Assembly (NCBI GenBank): GCA_007922225.1
Contig: ML679969.1
Span: 1-64,000, forward strand
Source of the DNA: Emydura subglobosa
Taxonomy: Eukaryota > Chordata > Testudines > Chelidae
Direction: 5' to 3'
Length of the DNA: 64,000 nt
Shown: piece by piece, positions 47,641 to 59,706 of the stretch
Numbering within the stretch: the stretch's first letter is position 1
Layout: each line of letters opens with the position of its first letter
Position numbers and translations under genes: made by a program
Notes under the pieces: generated by a model
The model's input: the letters and a program-made list of their open reading frames with translations, nothing else
The model's database searches: none
What the model was told of the DNA's origin: nothing

Positions 47641-49009
47641 TAAAATTAAATAGTAATAGTGACAATAATCCAACACAAATCAATCAGGATTGTTTTCCAG
47701 AAACCTTTTCAGACTATAGGACTATCTGGATGGCCCCTCCTAGCTGTTCTCATGAAGTCCTGATACAAAGGTAGAAGGTCGAGGTCACATAGGCACTAGG
47801 CAGAGGGCTATGGCATTTTGAAGGACTTTGTGGCGCCCCGATCAGAGGGATGAAGGTTTGGACTTGTTGTTTACCATGGAAGGGAAGGACTTTTGGTTTG
47901 GTTGGAGACTGTACCAGCAGAGGGAAGGAAAGTGAGGCACAGAAGCAAGAAAACAATTATAACAGGGAAACTGAAGCATGGACTTGCTTGTACAGTGGAT
48001 GATGCATGGAGGATGAATGGCTACATTAGAATGTTATAAAACTAAATTCTCCTCTCTGCACAGCTAAAGAGCGAGTGAAGTCCTATCCAATCCATCTTCA
48101 TAGGCCATTAAAGGAGTTAAGGAACTGTGTTTAAACTCAATTTTAAAGTGATCCCAGTTAAATGGATTTGTAACATGACAGGGTCAGCCAGCATGAATAG
48201 GTGCAAACTGTATTAGAATCCTGTGGTGTGGCCTACAGAGAGGTTGGTTTTATATCATTTAAAGTGGGGCACATGTTTAAATGCAGTTTGAAGTCCAGAA
48301 TAGGTGAGACCAGAGTGACAAGCCTTGTCTACACTAAGAATGGTTCAGTTCCATTGGCATTAACAATGTCACGAGTCCTAGTGCAGACCATCCACAGGCT
48401 GCTGCTGCTAATGATTGAAGGACTGTGTCATGCAGTTCTGCTCTGAGCAAAGTGAGTTGACACTGTGATCAAACCTGATGGCAGTCACTGGCCCTATTCT
48501 AATTTCAAATGACACCAGTGTAAATCAATAGTAATACTACTAGAGTCAGCTGAGTCACCACACTCAAAACAGATGCATGTAGGAGGAAAATCATGACCTA
48601 ATATTCCTGTCATTGCCAACACTGGTGGAGATGAACTTAGGTGCATTCTCAGTGAGGACAGTGTGGCTCTGAAGCAACAAGTAGATTTCATGGCCACTGA
48701 TGCACCTACTTCAGGGGAGAAGATGGGAAGACCCCTATATACAAAGATCTTCTGGCCTCAACTATCAAATAACTTTCTCAGGCACAAAGGTGCACAAATC
48801 TCCCCATACACAGTGCCCATCTGTGCATAATCTCAAACCACATTCCTTTTCCAAAACCTGGATGGAAATATCATCCTGCACTACTATGCTCCTTGCCTGG
48901 GCATACACAATCCCAAACAAAAAAGGTTAAATACTCATTTTTAAAACATAGCCCTACCTGGCATACTGACTGTTAGAGTTTGAGAGAAACATCTGCTTTA
49001 GGAGGTATT
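47641..49009. other. No firm feature
   Basis: TTGTCTACACTAAG near 48330 and CTAGTGCAGACC near 48378 may be inverted ends of a small unclassified element. Nothing else was recognised. Confidence 0.35.
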
Positions 49010-49717
49010 TTCATGGGAGTGTCCCCATTTTCCAAGGGAAGTAGAACAGCACAACACATGTCAAAAAGGAATCCCACGAAAAGTGGAAACATGGACAAAT
49101 GGTTAAAGATAAGTGAAAAAAGAATAGCACAAGCATGTAGGGACAAAATCAGAAAGGCTGAGGAACAAAATGAGTTACTCCTAGCAAGGGACATAAAAGA
49201 CAATCAGAAGAGGTTCTATAAATAGGTTAGGAGCAAGAGAAAGATGAAGGAAAATGTAGGTCCATTGTATAGTGGGAAAGCAGAGTTAAGAATAGACGAC
49301 ATCAAGAAGGTTGAGGTGTTTAATGCCTATTTTGCTGAAGTCTTCACTAAAAAGGTTAATGGTGACCAGATACTTAACACAGTTAATGTAATAAGTGGGA
49401 AACGTGCTTTCCCCATTTTGGCTTGCATAGGTTAAAGAATATTTAGGTAAATCAGATTTAAGTCAGCAGGGCCTGATTAAATGCATCCTAGGATACTTGA
49501 ACTGGCTGGAGCAACTGCAGAACCATTAGTGATTATCGTCAAGAACTCATGGAGGATGGGTGATGTACCAAAGGACTGGAGAAGGGCAAACCTAGTACCT
49601 ATTTTTAAAACGGGGAATAAAGAGGACCAAGGGAATTATAGACCAGTCAGCCTAACTTGGATAACTGGAAAGATATTGGAATAAATTATTAAACAATCAA
49701 GTTATAACCACCTACAA

Positions 49718-49970
49718 CAGGGGTGGGCAAACTTTTTGGCCTGAAGGCCACATCTGGGGCAGGGGGGAAGGGGTGGGGCTCTACAGGGGAAGTGGCTGCT
49801 GCAAGGCACTGCTTGGGGCCAGGAGCAGTTCCAGTCAGGGTGCCGCTGGGCCCACATGGTAGGAGAAGGGCGGGAGGGGGTAAGGGGTAAGGTTGGGAAG
49901 CGGGAGTGAGTACGATGAAATACTCAGACAGGCCGTATGTGGCCCACGGGCTGAAGTTTGCCCATCCCTG
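49718..49970. mobile_element. CAGGGGTGGGCAAAC-type hAT element nested in CR1
   Basis: Ends CAGGGGTGGGCAAACTTTTT and GAAGTTTGCCCATCCCTG are inverted. The flanks ACCTACAA and ACCTAGAG match at six of eight positions. The inside is G-rich and non-coding. Confidence 0.85.
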
Positions 49971-51237
49971 ACCTAGAGAATAGTAAGGTAATGAGAAATA
50001 GCCACCATAGATATGTCAAGAACAAGTCATGCTAAATGAGCCTAATTTCCTTCTCTTACAGCGTTACTGGCCTGGTGGATAAGAGGGGAAGCAGAAGAGA
50101 TAAAATCAAGATGTATCATCAAAGCTTTTGATACAATTCCACATGACATTCTCATAACTGAACTGGGGAGAGAATGCATATAAAATTTGCAGACACCACA
50201 CTGCAAGGGAGGCCTGGGGAAGGGAAAGGAATTGCTAGCACTTTGGAGGACAGGATTAGAATTCAAAACAATCTTGACAAATTGGGGAATTGGTCTGAAA
50301 TCAACAAGAGAAAATTCAATAAGGATAAGTGCAAGGTACAATACCTAAGGAAAAATCAAATGCACAAATACAATATATAGCTTGGTGGTAGGACTGCTGA
50401 AGAGGATCTGGTGGTTACAGTGGATCACAAATGAGAGTCAACAATGTGATGCAGTTGTGAAAAAAAGCTAAGATTCTGAAGGGTATTAACAGGAGTGTTG
50501 TATGTAAGACATAGGTAAGTGCAGAGGCCACAGGGTCACGTTCCCCTGTGGCCCGATTTAGGCCCTGCCCTGTACCCCGCTGCATACTGCCAGAACAAGT
50601 TGTGATTCCCCCTCCCCCCACCACCATCAACAGTTACGTGTCATCTCTGGGCAAGTGTTGCACTCTTCTGGGCACTGGTGAGGCCTCAGCTGACATACTA
50701 TGTCCAGTTGTGGGCTCCACACTAAGAAAGATGTGGACAAACTGGAGACAGTCCAGTGGAGAGCAACAAAAAGGACAAAAGGTTTAGAAAACATGACAGA
50801 GCAAAAGGAGTGAGAGGAAGTGAGGGAACTGTCTCTTGCAGCCTGGAGCAAGCATGTTAAATGACTCATGAGCTCAGAGAGACCTGGTGCAGAAAGGGAA
50901 ACGCAAGCTGCTGGCTTGTTATAAGAGAACTGAAGCAGTAGTTTGGGAGAGCTGATTCTGAGACGTCTACAAGGAATTCTTCTGAGCAAGACAGCTGCAA
51001 GCCAAAGATAGGTTCTGAGGTAAGAGCCATGTCTCAGAGAACAGATTTTTGGGACTTGAGTTTTGAGTTATTGTCTGACCAAACCCAATCACCAAAAGGG
51101 TGGAAATAGAACAAGCAAGTGTGTGCAGTATCTGTGAAGGAAAGGAGCCTGGAGGCAGAAGGGGCCAGTAAATTCTTCTGCAATGACCTATGAGGAAAAG
51201 TTAAAACTGGCAGTGTTTCTTCATGAAAAAGAATACG

Positions 51238-51337
51238 NNNNNNNNNNNNNNNNNNNNNNNNNNNNNNNNNNNNNNNNNNNNNNNNNNNNNNNNNNNNNNN
51301 NNNNNNNNNNNNNNNNNNNNNNNNNNNNNNNNNNNNN
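51238..51337. other. Assembly gap of 100 N
   Basis: Exactly 100 N, the usual placeholder for a gap of unknown size. CR1 sequence in the same orientation lies on both sides (TGACCTATGAGGAAAAGTTA on the left, GTTAGATATTAGGAAAAGC on the right). Confidence 0.99.
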
Positions 51338-51515
51338 CTCATCCTACCTTCAGTGGACATGGAGGTTAGATATTAGGAAAAGCTTTTTAACTGAGGGTAG
51401 TTCAGCTCTGGAATGTCAGGGATGGTCTAGGTGTACTTGGTCCTGCCTCAGTGTAGAGGAGGCTGAATTAGATGACTTCTTGAGGTCTCTTCCAGGCTTA
51501 TTTTTCTTTATCAGA

Positions 51516-53255
51516 TCTTACTCTTTAGGGGCTCGCTGCTGGAACATTGAGCACTCTAACAGAACAACCACATGTGCTTAAAATTAATCATATGCCTAAA
51601 TACTTTCCTGGATCAGGGCTAGAGTGCATAAGACCTTGCAGGATTGAGCCCTATAAGACGACAACGTGGCTATATTTTACTCAGCTTTATTTAGGAGTTT
51701 CTTCACCCCCTTTGTATCAGATCTGTGATTTTTAAAAAGTTATAAACCAATCATTTGTTTGTAAAAAGGCTCTTAGTCCTGTGCAGTTCGTTAACCTCTC
51801 GAGAGCTGTTAATTATTACAGAAAACATTTCATCTTTCCAGGGTGCTAGGAAACTACATGACAAAACTTTTCTCCAAGGGTAAAGATGTTTACGAGTGCT
51901 AAGGTACATGCTGCAATAACTCAGTGCGCTGTACATGCAAAAAACCAGGTAGCTAACATACGAATGAGCAACTGTCACTCTCTTCAATTAACTGTTTACA
52001 GAGATGGCAAATTTTAGGCCATAGTTGTCTTACTTTCGCTCTCACACTTTACAGTGTCCACTCGCTCCCTAATAGCCACATTAACCTCTAAGCATGCCTC
52101 AGTCGGTTACTACTTAGAATTAATATAGTTTTAAAAGTGTGCAATGCATATAAAGAATGACCAATGTCCTGAGCACACAGCTTCATACAGACAGAACCAG
52201 TCCTGCACACTGAGGAATGGAACTAGTTTGGTTACTGTTAATCTGAAGTTGCCATGAAAAAAGGTACTTCCCAATCACAATAAGTCTTAACCAAGTAGGT
52301 TCCAGGGTGGATGGTACATTCCTCAAGTGGTGGGTTCATCTTCTCATTCTCAGGCCAGAAGGGACCATAGCCATCATCTAGTTAGCCCTCCTGCACATCG
52401 CAGGCCACAACACCTTGCCCAGCCACTGCTGTAACAGACCCTGAACTGCCGGCTGAGTTACTGACCGCCTCAAATCATGGTTTAAGGACTTTTCGTCACA
52501 GAGAATCCACCAAGACTGAATTCAAAGCAAGAGACAACAATTAATATACAGCTTGAGAGCGACAAGTGATCAAGAGAAACACTGCAGTTTTAAATGATTT
52601 TCTGAACCATCCAAAATGAGACCTCCTGCAAGAGTTTTCTGCCTGGTGTATGTTCCTGGGTGAGATGCACATCTGAGATGGCTCTGTCAAAATATTGAAT
52701 GATTGCACTAACAACGTATCAGATGGCCACAAATCGTGGAGGTGTCAGAATGGACTTTTAGTCTCTTGCACCTGGTATCAAGCAGATCTTTCTAGATCAA
52801 AGGAAGACTTTCTTCAGAGATTTTTTTTTTGGCGTATACTTTGTTTTGCATAATAGTGAGAAACTAACAATCCAACAAAAGCCAAGAAATTCAGAGTGAA
52901 GACTGCTACCTGTGTTGAAGGGGGGAGATAACATGCGCCATGTTAGATGCATCAGCCACAGGCTCAGTCTGGCAGTCTCCAATTGTATGACCACAGTAAC
53001 TTTCACAATAGGTTTAAGCTCCAGCAAACTTACACACTACAGAATAATATTTTGCCTGTTCCCTTACTGGCCAGTATCTCCATGAAAACCAGAATTTCTC
53101 TTCAGTAATGTGGATTACAGTATACTTCGTGTTTAAAAGTCACTTACTTGTCCACTTCTCCCACAAGAACCTTTGAGCTCTCTTTCATGCTGTCCATTAT
53201 GCAAAAATTATTTCACAAAATATACATAAAGCCACTGGCCTATCTGCTTTCAAGT
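51516..53255. other. Mostly unrecognised sequence
   Basis: 52345-52520 contains AGGCCAGAAGGGACCATAGC, CATCATCTAGTTAGCCCTCC and similar words that occur in a common reptile interspersed repeat. The rest shows no exon or known repeat. Confidence 0.4.
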
Positions 53256-53346
53256 ATCTAGATAATATTTAGTCCTGCCTTGAGTGCAGGGGACTGGACT
53301 AGAAGATCTCTCAAGGTCCCTTCAAGTCCTATACATCTATGATCTG
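53256..53346 (+). mobile_element. CR1 3' tail fragment
   Basis: TAGTCCTGCCTTGAGTGCAG, GGACTGGACTAGAAGATCTC and AAGTCCTATACATCTATGAT form the CR1 terminal segment. Confidence 0.85.
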
Positions 53347-54931
53347 AAGGCTCATTTCTACCATGATGCCTAAAGAACATGGTGAGCTGATAAGAGCTAA
53401 GCAGCTGGCAGGATAAGACTACACCTACTGATATGCTTACTTTTTGAGCCCTGCCTTCTTTCACAACACACTTTTACTAATCATGTCCCAGTCTTCTACC
53501 TATTAAACCTGAAATTTCACTCCACTTTGTATTGCATGTATGTGCACAACCAGTAGGGTCCTTAAACATCTATTCAACATTTTTCCATTGATATTTTCAG
53601 GTATGCACAGTGTCAATAGAATGTTGATATCCTTCATTCAATCATTTAACATAATTCAGTCTCTATGTGCAAAGTACAGTTTTAAATCCCTGTAACTGGG
53701 CTAAATCAAATCTGATTTGCAGTGAGCCAATTAAAGGCACATCTAACAACCTAGGCTTTAAGTCCCTGTCATATTTCAAGTTTCCCTCACCTGCTGATGA
53801 AGTGCTAAAGCTACTCAGAAAAAAAACTTACATTCTTTGTTAGCAGAAAAGCACATCTTTATACAGCTTCTGGTTGAAAGTGGCTCAGCCATTTTTCATG
53901 AAAATTTCAGACTGAGTGCAAATGTGTCCAATGTCAGCCAAACAGATAAAACATTAAGTTAATTGAAAATGACCCTTTAGAATTAAAATGTTCAGGCAGT
54001 TTAAACCATAAGTCTCTCTACATACACTGCCTATATTTCTAATTCCAGAGAAGCAGCTCAGCTATTCAGCTCCCTGAAACAAGAGCATTGCTATCAGATG
54101 AAAAAGAAACATTTTGCACACTCAATCTGCTGGAAAAAAAAAAAAAAAAAGTAATCTGCCTAGTCTTTGGGTGAGTTCAAGGACACTGGAGAGCTGCAGA
54201 ACTTTGATCAAAAGGAGTCTTACAGTTGCTTCATATTAGCACCAAATTTGCATAAAACATTTCTTAAAATATATAGGTATATTTTAATATAGCTTGTTCC
54301 ATCTCACATTCATCTTAATAATGGGGTTCTGTTCAACTCAAACTTTCTGTAACCTGCTAATTTATGCACTTGTCTGTAGGTACCAGGCAATGCTAGTACC
54401 TCTGCACTTCCTGTGTTCTGTCAGCAGGATGATTATTTCTAAGCCAGATGAGGAAATTAAAAGTAGATAAACTATGGCAGATATTAATGGAGTCAGAATT
54501 CAAATGTAGTCTGTACTAGTTGTGCTCAATGATAAAAAGTCATGGGTCCTGCTGTGCTATTGATATTTTGCGGTTGCTGCAAACATACTGCTCAAATGAG
54601 AACTTTTGAGACTCTAGCATGCCTAGAATAGAAAATAATACATTTCTAAAACAACCTATTTTATCTAGCATGTTTTAACTAGTATGACTTTAAACAACAC
54701 TTTGCACCTACTGTAGAGAGGGTAAGCTTGTTTAAAAAAAACATACTACCTGGTCACAGTTAAGCTTAGAGGGATTCATTTGCAATACGTCTGCTCTACA
54801 TGTTTAGAATCAGGACAGTTAAAATGTGTTAGTTAGCAAGCTGCAAAATACAACCTACTTTCTGATGTAAAGGTGGCTTATGGCCAGTTACTTGGAACTG
54901 AGAGGATTATAAAATAAAAGGGCCTGCTTAC
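53347..54931. other. No recognised feature
   Basis: A poly(A) run lies at about 54133-54150. Nothing else was recognised. Confidence 0.4.
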
Positions 54932-55493
54932 TAGAGTGACCTGACCACCTCTTCAAAATGCAAAAATAGGACACACATGGAAGCCCTGCCCCCTCCATGG
55001 CCCCACCCCTGTGTCTCCTCTTCCACCTGAGGCCCTGCCCCCAGCCAGGCCCAAAGTCAGAGCTGGACAGTGGTAAGAGTCACCCAGGGGGCCTGTGCTG
55101 CTGTGGGGAGCTGTGGATCCTCCACCTGCCCCGGGTGGGTGGCAGGGTGCCTCAGAGCAGTCCCCAGCCCGTGTCCCACTGCCGGGGTGCCCTGCAGGGC
55201 TACCCACAGCGGCCTTGGCTCCCTGGACAACTAGTGCCCAGCTCCAGCTTCTGGGCGGGGCCTCAGGGGAAAGAGGAGGAGTAGGAGGCAGAGTGTCATG
55301 GCAAAGGGGAGGGGCTAAGGCCCATCTCAGACCCCGCAACCCCAACTGGGAAGAGGCTGGCACCACCCAGAGCCTCAGACAGGCATGGAACAGTGCTGCA
55401 GGGAATCCAGGACAAGTCACTCAGCCTGGGACCAGGACTTGAAGTGTACATTTTGGGAGTGTCCTGCCCTACTAGAGACAATTGGTCACACTA
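54932..55493. mobile_element. hAT element (562 bases), exact 8-base target duplication
   Basis: The left end TAGAGTGACCTGACCACC and the right end GACAATTGGTCACACTA are inverted, of the TAGGGTGACCAGA type. Both flanks read CTGCTTAC (54924-54931 and 55494-55501). The inside is GC-rich; its open frames are not conserved proteins. Confidence 0.92.
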
Positions 55494-56036
55494 CTGCTTA
55501 CATGCAACAAAAAGCTCAAGAGGCATCTATCCTGGCACTTCCACTATTAACCTTGAACCCCAAGTTGTCTAAGATGAGCTATGGGTACAGAGGAGATTGA
55601 GTAGTGTTTTAGTGAGGGCTCACTGAGAAAGATCCATATTTGCAATGTAAACCCTGTTGTGCTATGTTTGTTTTGCTGCTGTGTAAATGTATATGCAGTG
55701 TAGTTGTAGCTGTGTCTCTCCAGGCAGTCATGGGAGAACACTGCTGACACAATTTACCACTCAAATACAATAGCTGTTGAGTAAAGCAGTTTAGATGCAA
55801 TGTGTCAACCACTTGAACAGCTTTAGAGAACACACTAGCAGTACAGAAAGAAACTCAGTACAATCCACTTACTGAGAACATTTCATAACGTGATCGCACT
55901 CTAGGAAATGGTCTCATTGCTCATGGGAGAAATATCTCCATCTGCTCAGACTCTAAATCCCAGAAAAATCACCTACCAGTGGAATAGTCAACTGACACAC
56001 CTCTTTTAAATTTCAGAATCCAGAGGGAAGACAAGT
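55494..56036. other. No recognised feature
   Basis: Sequence between two hAT elements with no identified repeat or exon. Confidence 0.4.
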
Positions 56037-56068
56037 AGAGCTGTGTGAACAATTTTTTTGGCACCAAG

Positions 56069-56099
<31 letters not shown>

Positions 56100-56957
56100 C
56101 CCAAACTCATTTCAGATCAAACTTAAAGAATTTTTAAAAGCTTTTTAGCTAATTGAAAAGTCTAAAGAAACATTTTCAGGTGGAACTAAACGTTTAGCAT
56201 GATCCCCAGAAGTTTAGCTTTGAATTAAGGTTTTTAAGTGTTGTGGCAGATGGCCGGCTTCCCCTAGTGGATCTTATGCTTTGCTCCCATTGGGGGGCCA
56301 GGAAGGTGCCCATCATCCCATCTTCCCTGGGGGATGGGGAGAGGGATCCAGGCCCACCCGCTCCTCCAGGTCTCAGCCCAGGGGCCCTATGAACAGCAGC
56401 TGTAGACTACTGGCTCTGTATTTTAGAGCTGCAGCCTCTTCCCCTGGGCTACTTTTCCCCCCTCAATCCTTCTGGCCTTCTCAGGCCCTAAGCCCTTGCT
56501 GGGCTCAGTACCTCCTTCAGGGGTTCCTCCACTCTCCCACACTTCGGTCTGCTACTCCACTCCACCCAGCACAACACCTCTACTTCCTCCAGCTTGTGCC
56601 CTGTGTGTTTGGGGCGGAGCCCTTTTATGGAGCACCTGGCTGATTCCTAATTGGCCTCAGCTGGCTCCTAATTGCCCCCTCATGACTCCAGTTAGGCTGC
56701 AGGGAATAAAGCCCTGATCATCCTGGGGCTGATATACCTCCCTTTGCGGCCTCTCCTGCTGCTCTCGATATATCAGTGTTCAATTTTGAAAATTAAAATT
56801 GAATTTTAAAACAAAGTTGTTTCACACTGAAAAATCTAAATCATTCTTCCCACACAATTCAGCAAAACCAACATGAATTTGCAAAACTATCAATGTCACC
56901 CAAATTGCTTTTATTTTTTTGTCTAAAAATTTTGGCCAAAACATTTCACACAGCCCT
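56037..56957. mobile_element. AGAGCTGTGTGAA-type element carrying a GC-rich insert
   Basis: The left end AGAGCTGTGTGAACAATTTT and the right end ACATTTCACACAGCCCT are inverted. Flanks AGACAAGT and AGACACTA agree in their first five bases. A poly(A) run follows at about 56069-56099. Between about 56240 and 56770 lies a GC-rich non-coding block ending GGAATAAAGCCCTGATC. It reads as a later insertion, possibly an LTR-type or SINE-type unit; its class is not known. Confidence 0.65.
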
Positions 56958-57802
56958 AGACACTAGCATGTGATAAAGACAACACCTTGTTTCAAACAAA
57001 CAATGTAAATATACCTGTTTCTAATTAACTTGTTTCTAATTTCTCCAAGTGGCTGAGGTAGCTCCTGATCTCACTTGAATTCTTAATGGACAGGACTGCA
57101 AATCACCAAAAAAAAAAAATCTCCCTTATTGGCACACACTGGTACATTTACTGCTGGGCCCAGCAGAGTGGCCAAGAGTGGTTATGCACATTGAACTCCT
57201 CACCCATAAGCTGGGGGTGAGCAAGGTATACTAGCCAAGAACAATGTGTGACTGAGGAGCTTGCTTTGCTGGTGCCTGGATGTACCTAGTCCCCTGAGCA
57301 ACTAGCTAAAGGTGCAAAAACAAGAAATTCTTTAAGTACTGCGTATCACAGAAGGCACGTTGCCTGCTGGATCACCAGGGGCTAAAGAGATCAATTTAGG
57401 AAAATTGCTGAGAAGCTAAATTATTTTTTTCCATCAGTCACTCCAGAGATGGCTGGAGAAATTCCTACCCCAGTCCTGCCCTTTTCTAGTATTAAATAGA
57501 GATTGAGGTGTCAAAAGAGAAGTTGCTTGAGCAACTTGATAATTAAAAAGTTACCAGTGGCCAGATTTTCAGGGGATTTTCAGTAACTATCTAGTGGACT
57601 TCGCAAAGCACCTAAAAGCAGGTTAGGCAGTTACTCTCATTAATTTAAATTAATCAGTTCAGGAAAGGGACTGGGCCATTATTGTAGGCCTTTCCATGAA
57701 AACATGTGCTCAAAACAAGCCCCGGTCAAGAAAGCAAGCAAGATGTTAGAATATATAAGAAATGAGATGGAGAATAACGCAGAATATATTCTAATGCCAT
57801 TA
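56958..57802. other. No firm feature
   Basis: Near 57555-57650 the words GGCCAGATTTTCAGGGGATT and GCACCTAAAAGC recall the palindromic repeat near 30010. Nothing else was recognised. Confidence 0.4.
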
Positions 57803-58204
57803 CACTAGGACTTCAGAGTTATGAACACCTCAGGAATGGAAGTTGTTCATAACTCTGAAATGTTCATAACGCTGAACAAAATGTTATGGTGGTTCTTTCA
57901 AAAGTTTCCAACTAAATATTGACTTAAAACAGCTTTAAAACTTTACTAAGCAGAAGAAATATCCCGGTTTTAACCATTTTAATTTACACGAAACAAGCAC
58001 AGAAATAGTTTCCTTACCTTATCAATTTTTTTTTAAGTTTTCCTTTATTTTTTTTAGTAAGTTTACATTTAAACACAATAGTGTACTGTGTTTATTTGTT
58101 TGTGTCGCTGCTGCTACCTGATTGTGTACTTCCAGTTTCAAATGAGGTGTGTGGTTGACTGGTCAGTTCATAACTCTGGTGTTCATAACTCTGAGGTTTT
58201 ACTG
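57803..58204. mobile_element. Tc1/mariner-class (Tigger-like) short element
   Basis: Read inward, both ends contain CTCAGAGTTATGAACACC or a one-base variant. The outer right end reads TTTTACTG followed by TA, and the left side starts after TA (57801-57802), so a TA target duplication is present. Sub-repeats of GTTCATAACTCTG occur inside each end. About 400 bases with no transposase frame. Confidence 0.8.
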
Positions 58205-59654
58205 TATATAAATCAATGAGAGTCTTATTTGTACCATTGTTTGCAGTACTGGTCACCATGTGTCAAAAAAGATATTGCAGAATTAGAGGGAGTTCAGAGA
58301 CAGGTGACAAGCAATTAGGGGCCTGGAAAAACTCTTGTATGATAAAAGATTGGGGGAAAATAATGGGGATACTTCATGCTAGGACAGGAAGGTATGACAG
58401 GGTTGCTTGTGGTGATAGGGGCCAGAGCTCGGCTCGGCTCGGCTCAGCAGCCCTGGAGGATCCCTGTTGGTTTACGAGCTAGGGACCAGGTGCTGCAGCT
58501 GAGCTAGGTGCCAAGGCCTCAGCCAGGTTCTGCAGCCAGGCCGTCAGGTGAGGCCAGAGCAGAGCTCCGGGCAGAGCAGTGTTAGACCAAGAAGGGAGAA
58601 ATCTGACTTTGGCTCTGAAAACCCCTTCTCTGGTGGTGTGAGTTTGGGACCCTGCCCGTATCTATCACCGGGGGTGGAATGAAGGAGGCCTGATCCCGGA
58701 TGACTTCACAAAGAGTTTTATTCAATGGGTAAACAAAAAAATAAATGTGCAACAGGATTCCCAAGGGGAAATAAACCTGAATTAACTAACCACGTTACGG
58801 TTTATCTTCATCCTCCAGGCCGCTGATACCCTGTCAGGGATAAGGGCAGACGTTGTCCTCCCCAGGGTGATGGTCTCAGCCTCTCAGGAACACTGGACAG
58901 GACAGCCTTGCCTCTTCGTAAGCCCCTCGTTGTCTGTGTACCAATAGACGGGACACGCACACACGACTGCCACTCACATGGACAGCAACAGCCTTTGGGG
59001 CTGCTCTCCTTACAGACACTCTTCCCAGTGAGATCAGACCCATCTGATCACAGGGATTTTCCCGCCTTTCTAGCTGTTACTAGGCGGAACAAAGCTCTTG
59101 GCATCCTGCCAGGCAGCCTGAGATGTCTGCCCTGACCTCAAAATGCAAAGTCACTAACCCGAACCATACGACTTCTAGCCTCCAGCAGGCTGGGTGGTAC
59201 TCCCTCCCACCCCGTGGGAGCTGGCCTGGACCCTGCTGCTTCCCCCTGAATGTCCCTTCCTGCCCCCATGGGGGGGCGCACCCCACATGCTGCGATCCTA
59301 TGCTCGAAGGGGTGAGTGAGTGCTCTGAGGTAGGTTCAAAAATTATTTCAGGTGCTCCAGAGGGCACTAGCGCTGGCACGATGGGTACCACAGGGAAAAA
59401 GCTTCGGTGCCCGTGCACGCGTTGTGCACACCGCTGGCGTGGACTGGATGTGAGCAAGCACTTGAAGAAGGAATTTTCCCCAAGGTCAAACTGGCAGAGA
59501 CCCAGGGGTGCCTTCCTCTGTAGCACGAGGCCTGGGCCCCTTGCAGGTTTGACCTAGTGTCATTACTGGAGTCCCTGGAACGTGAGGCCTTTAAACCGTG
59601 CTGTGAGGCCGTCAGTAGCTTAGCCAGAGGCTAGGCCAGGAGTGGGTGGGCGAA
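58205..59654. other. Intergenic, unclassified
   Basis: A short GGCTC tandem run lies near 58430-58447. From about 58590 the sequence becomes GC-rich and repeat-like, but no family or coding domain was recognised. Confidence 0.35.
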
Positions 59655-59706
59655 GGGCTGTGGCCTACGATGCGCAGGTCAGAGGAGCACGATGGGCCTT
59701 TCTGAC
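59655..59706 (+). mobile_element. CR1-like 3' tail fragment
   Basis: GGCCTACGATGCGCAGGTCA and GAGGAGCACGATGGGCCTTT, followed by CTGACC, match a CR1 tail variant ending in a TTCTGACC word. Confidence 0.5.

Larger units (their letters stand above)
49010..51515 (+). mobile_element. Long CR1 LINE, sense, interrupted
   Basis: The longest CR1 here. It covers the linker before the reverse transcriptase (ARDIKDNQKRFYK, then KENVGPLYSGKAELRIDDIK and VFNAYFAEVFTKKVNGDQ), the start of the reverse transcriptase (DVPKDWRRANLVPIFKTGNK, EDQGNYRPVSLTWITGKILE), the later INKRKFNKDKCKVQYL region, and the 3' tail at 51355-51500. It is broken by frameshifts, a hAT element (49718-49970), other inserted sequence (about 50510-50640 and 50800-51170) and the assembly gap. 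Confidence 0.9.
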
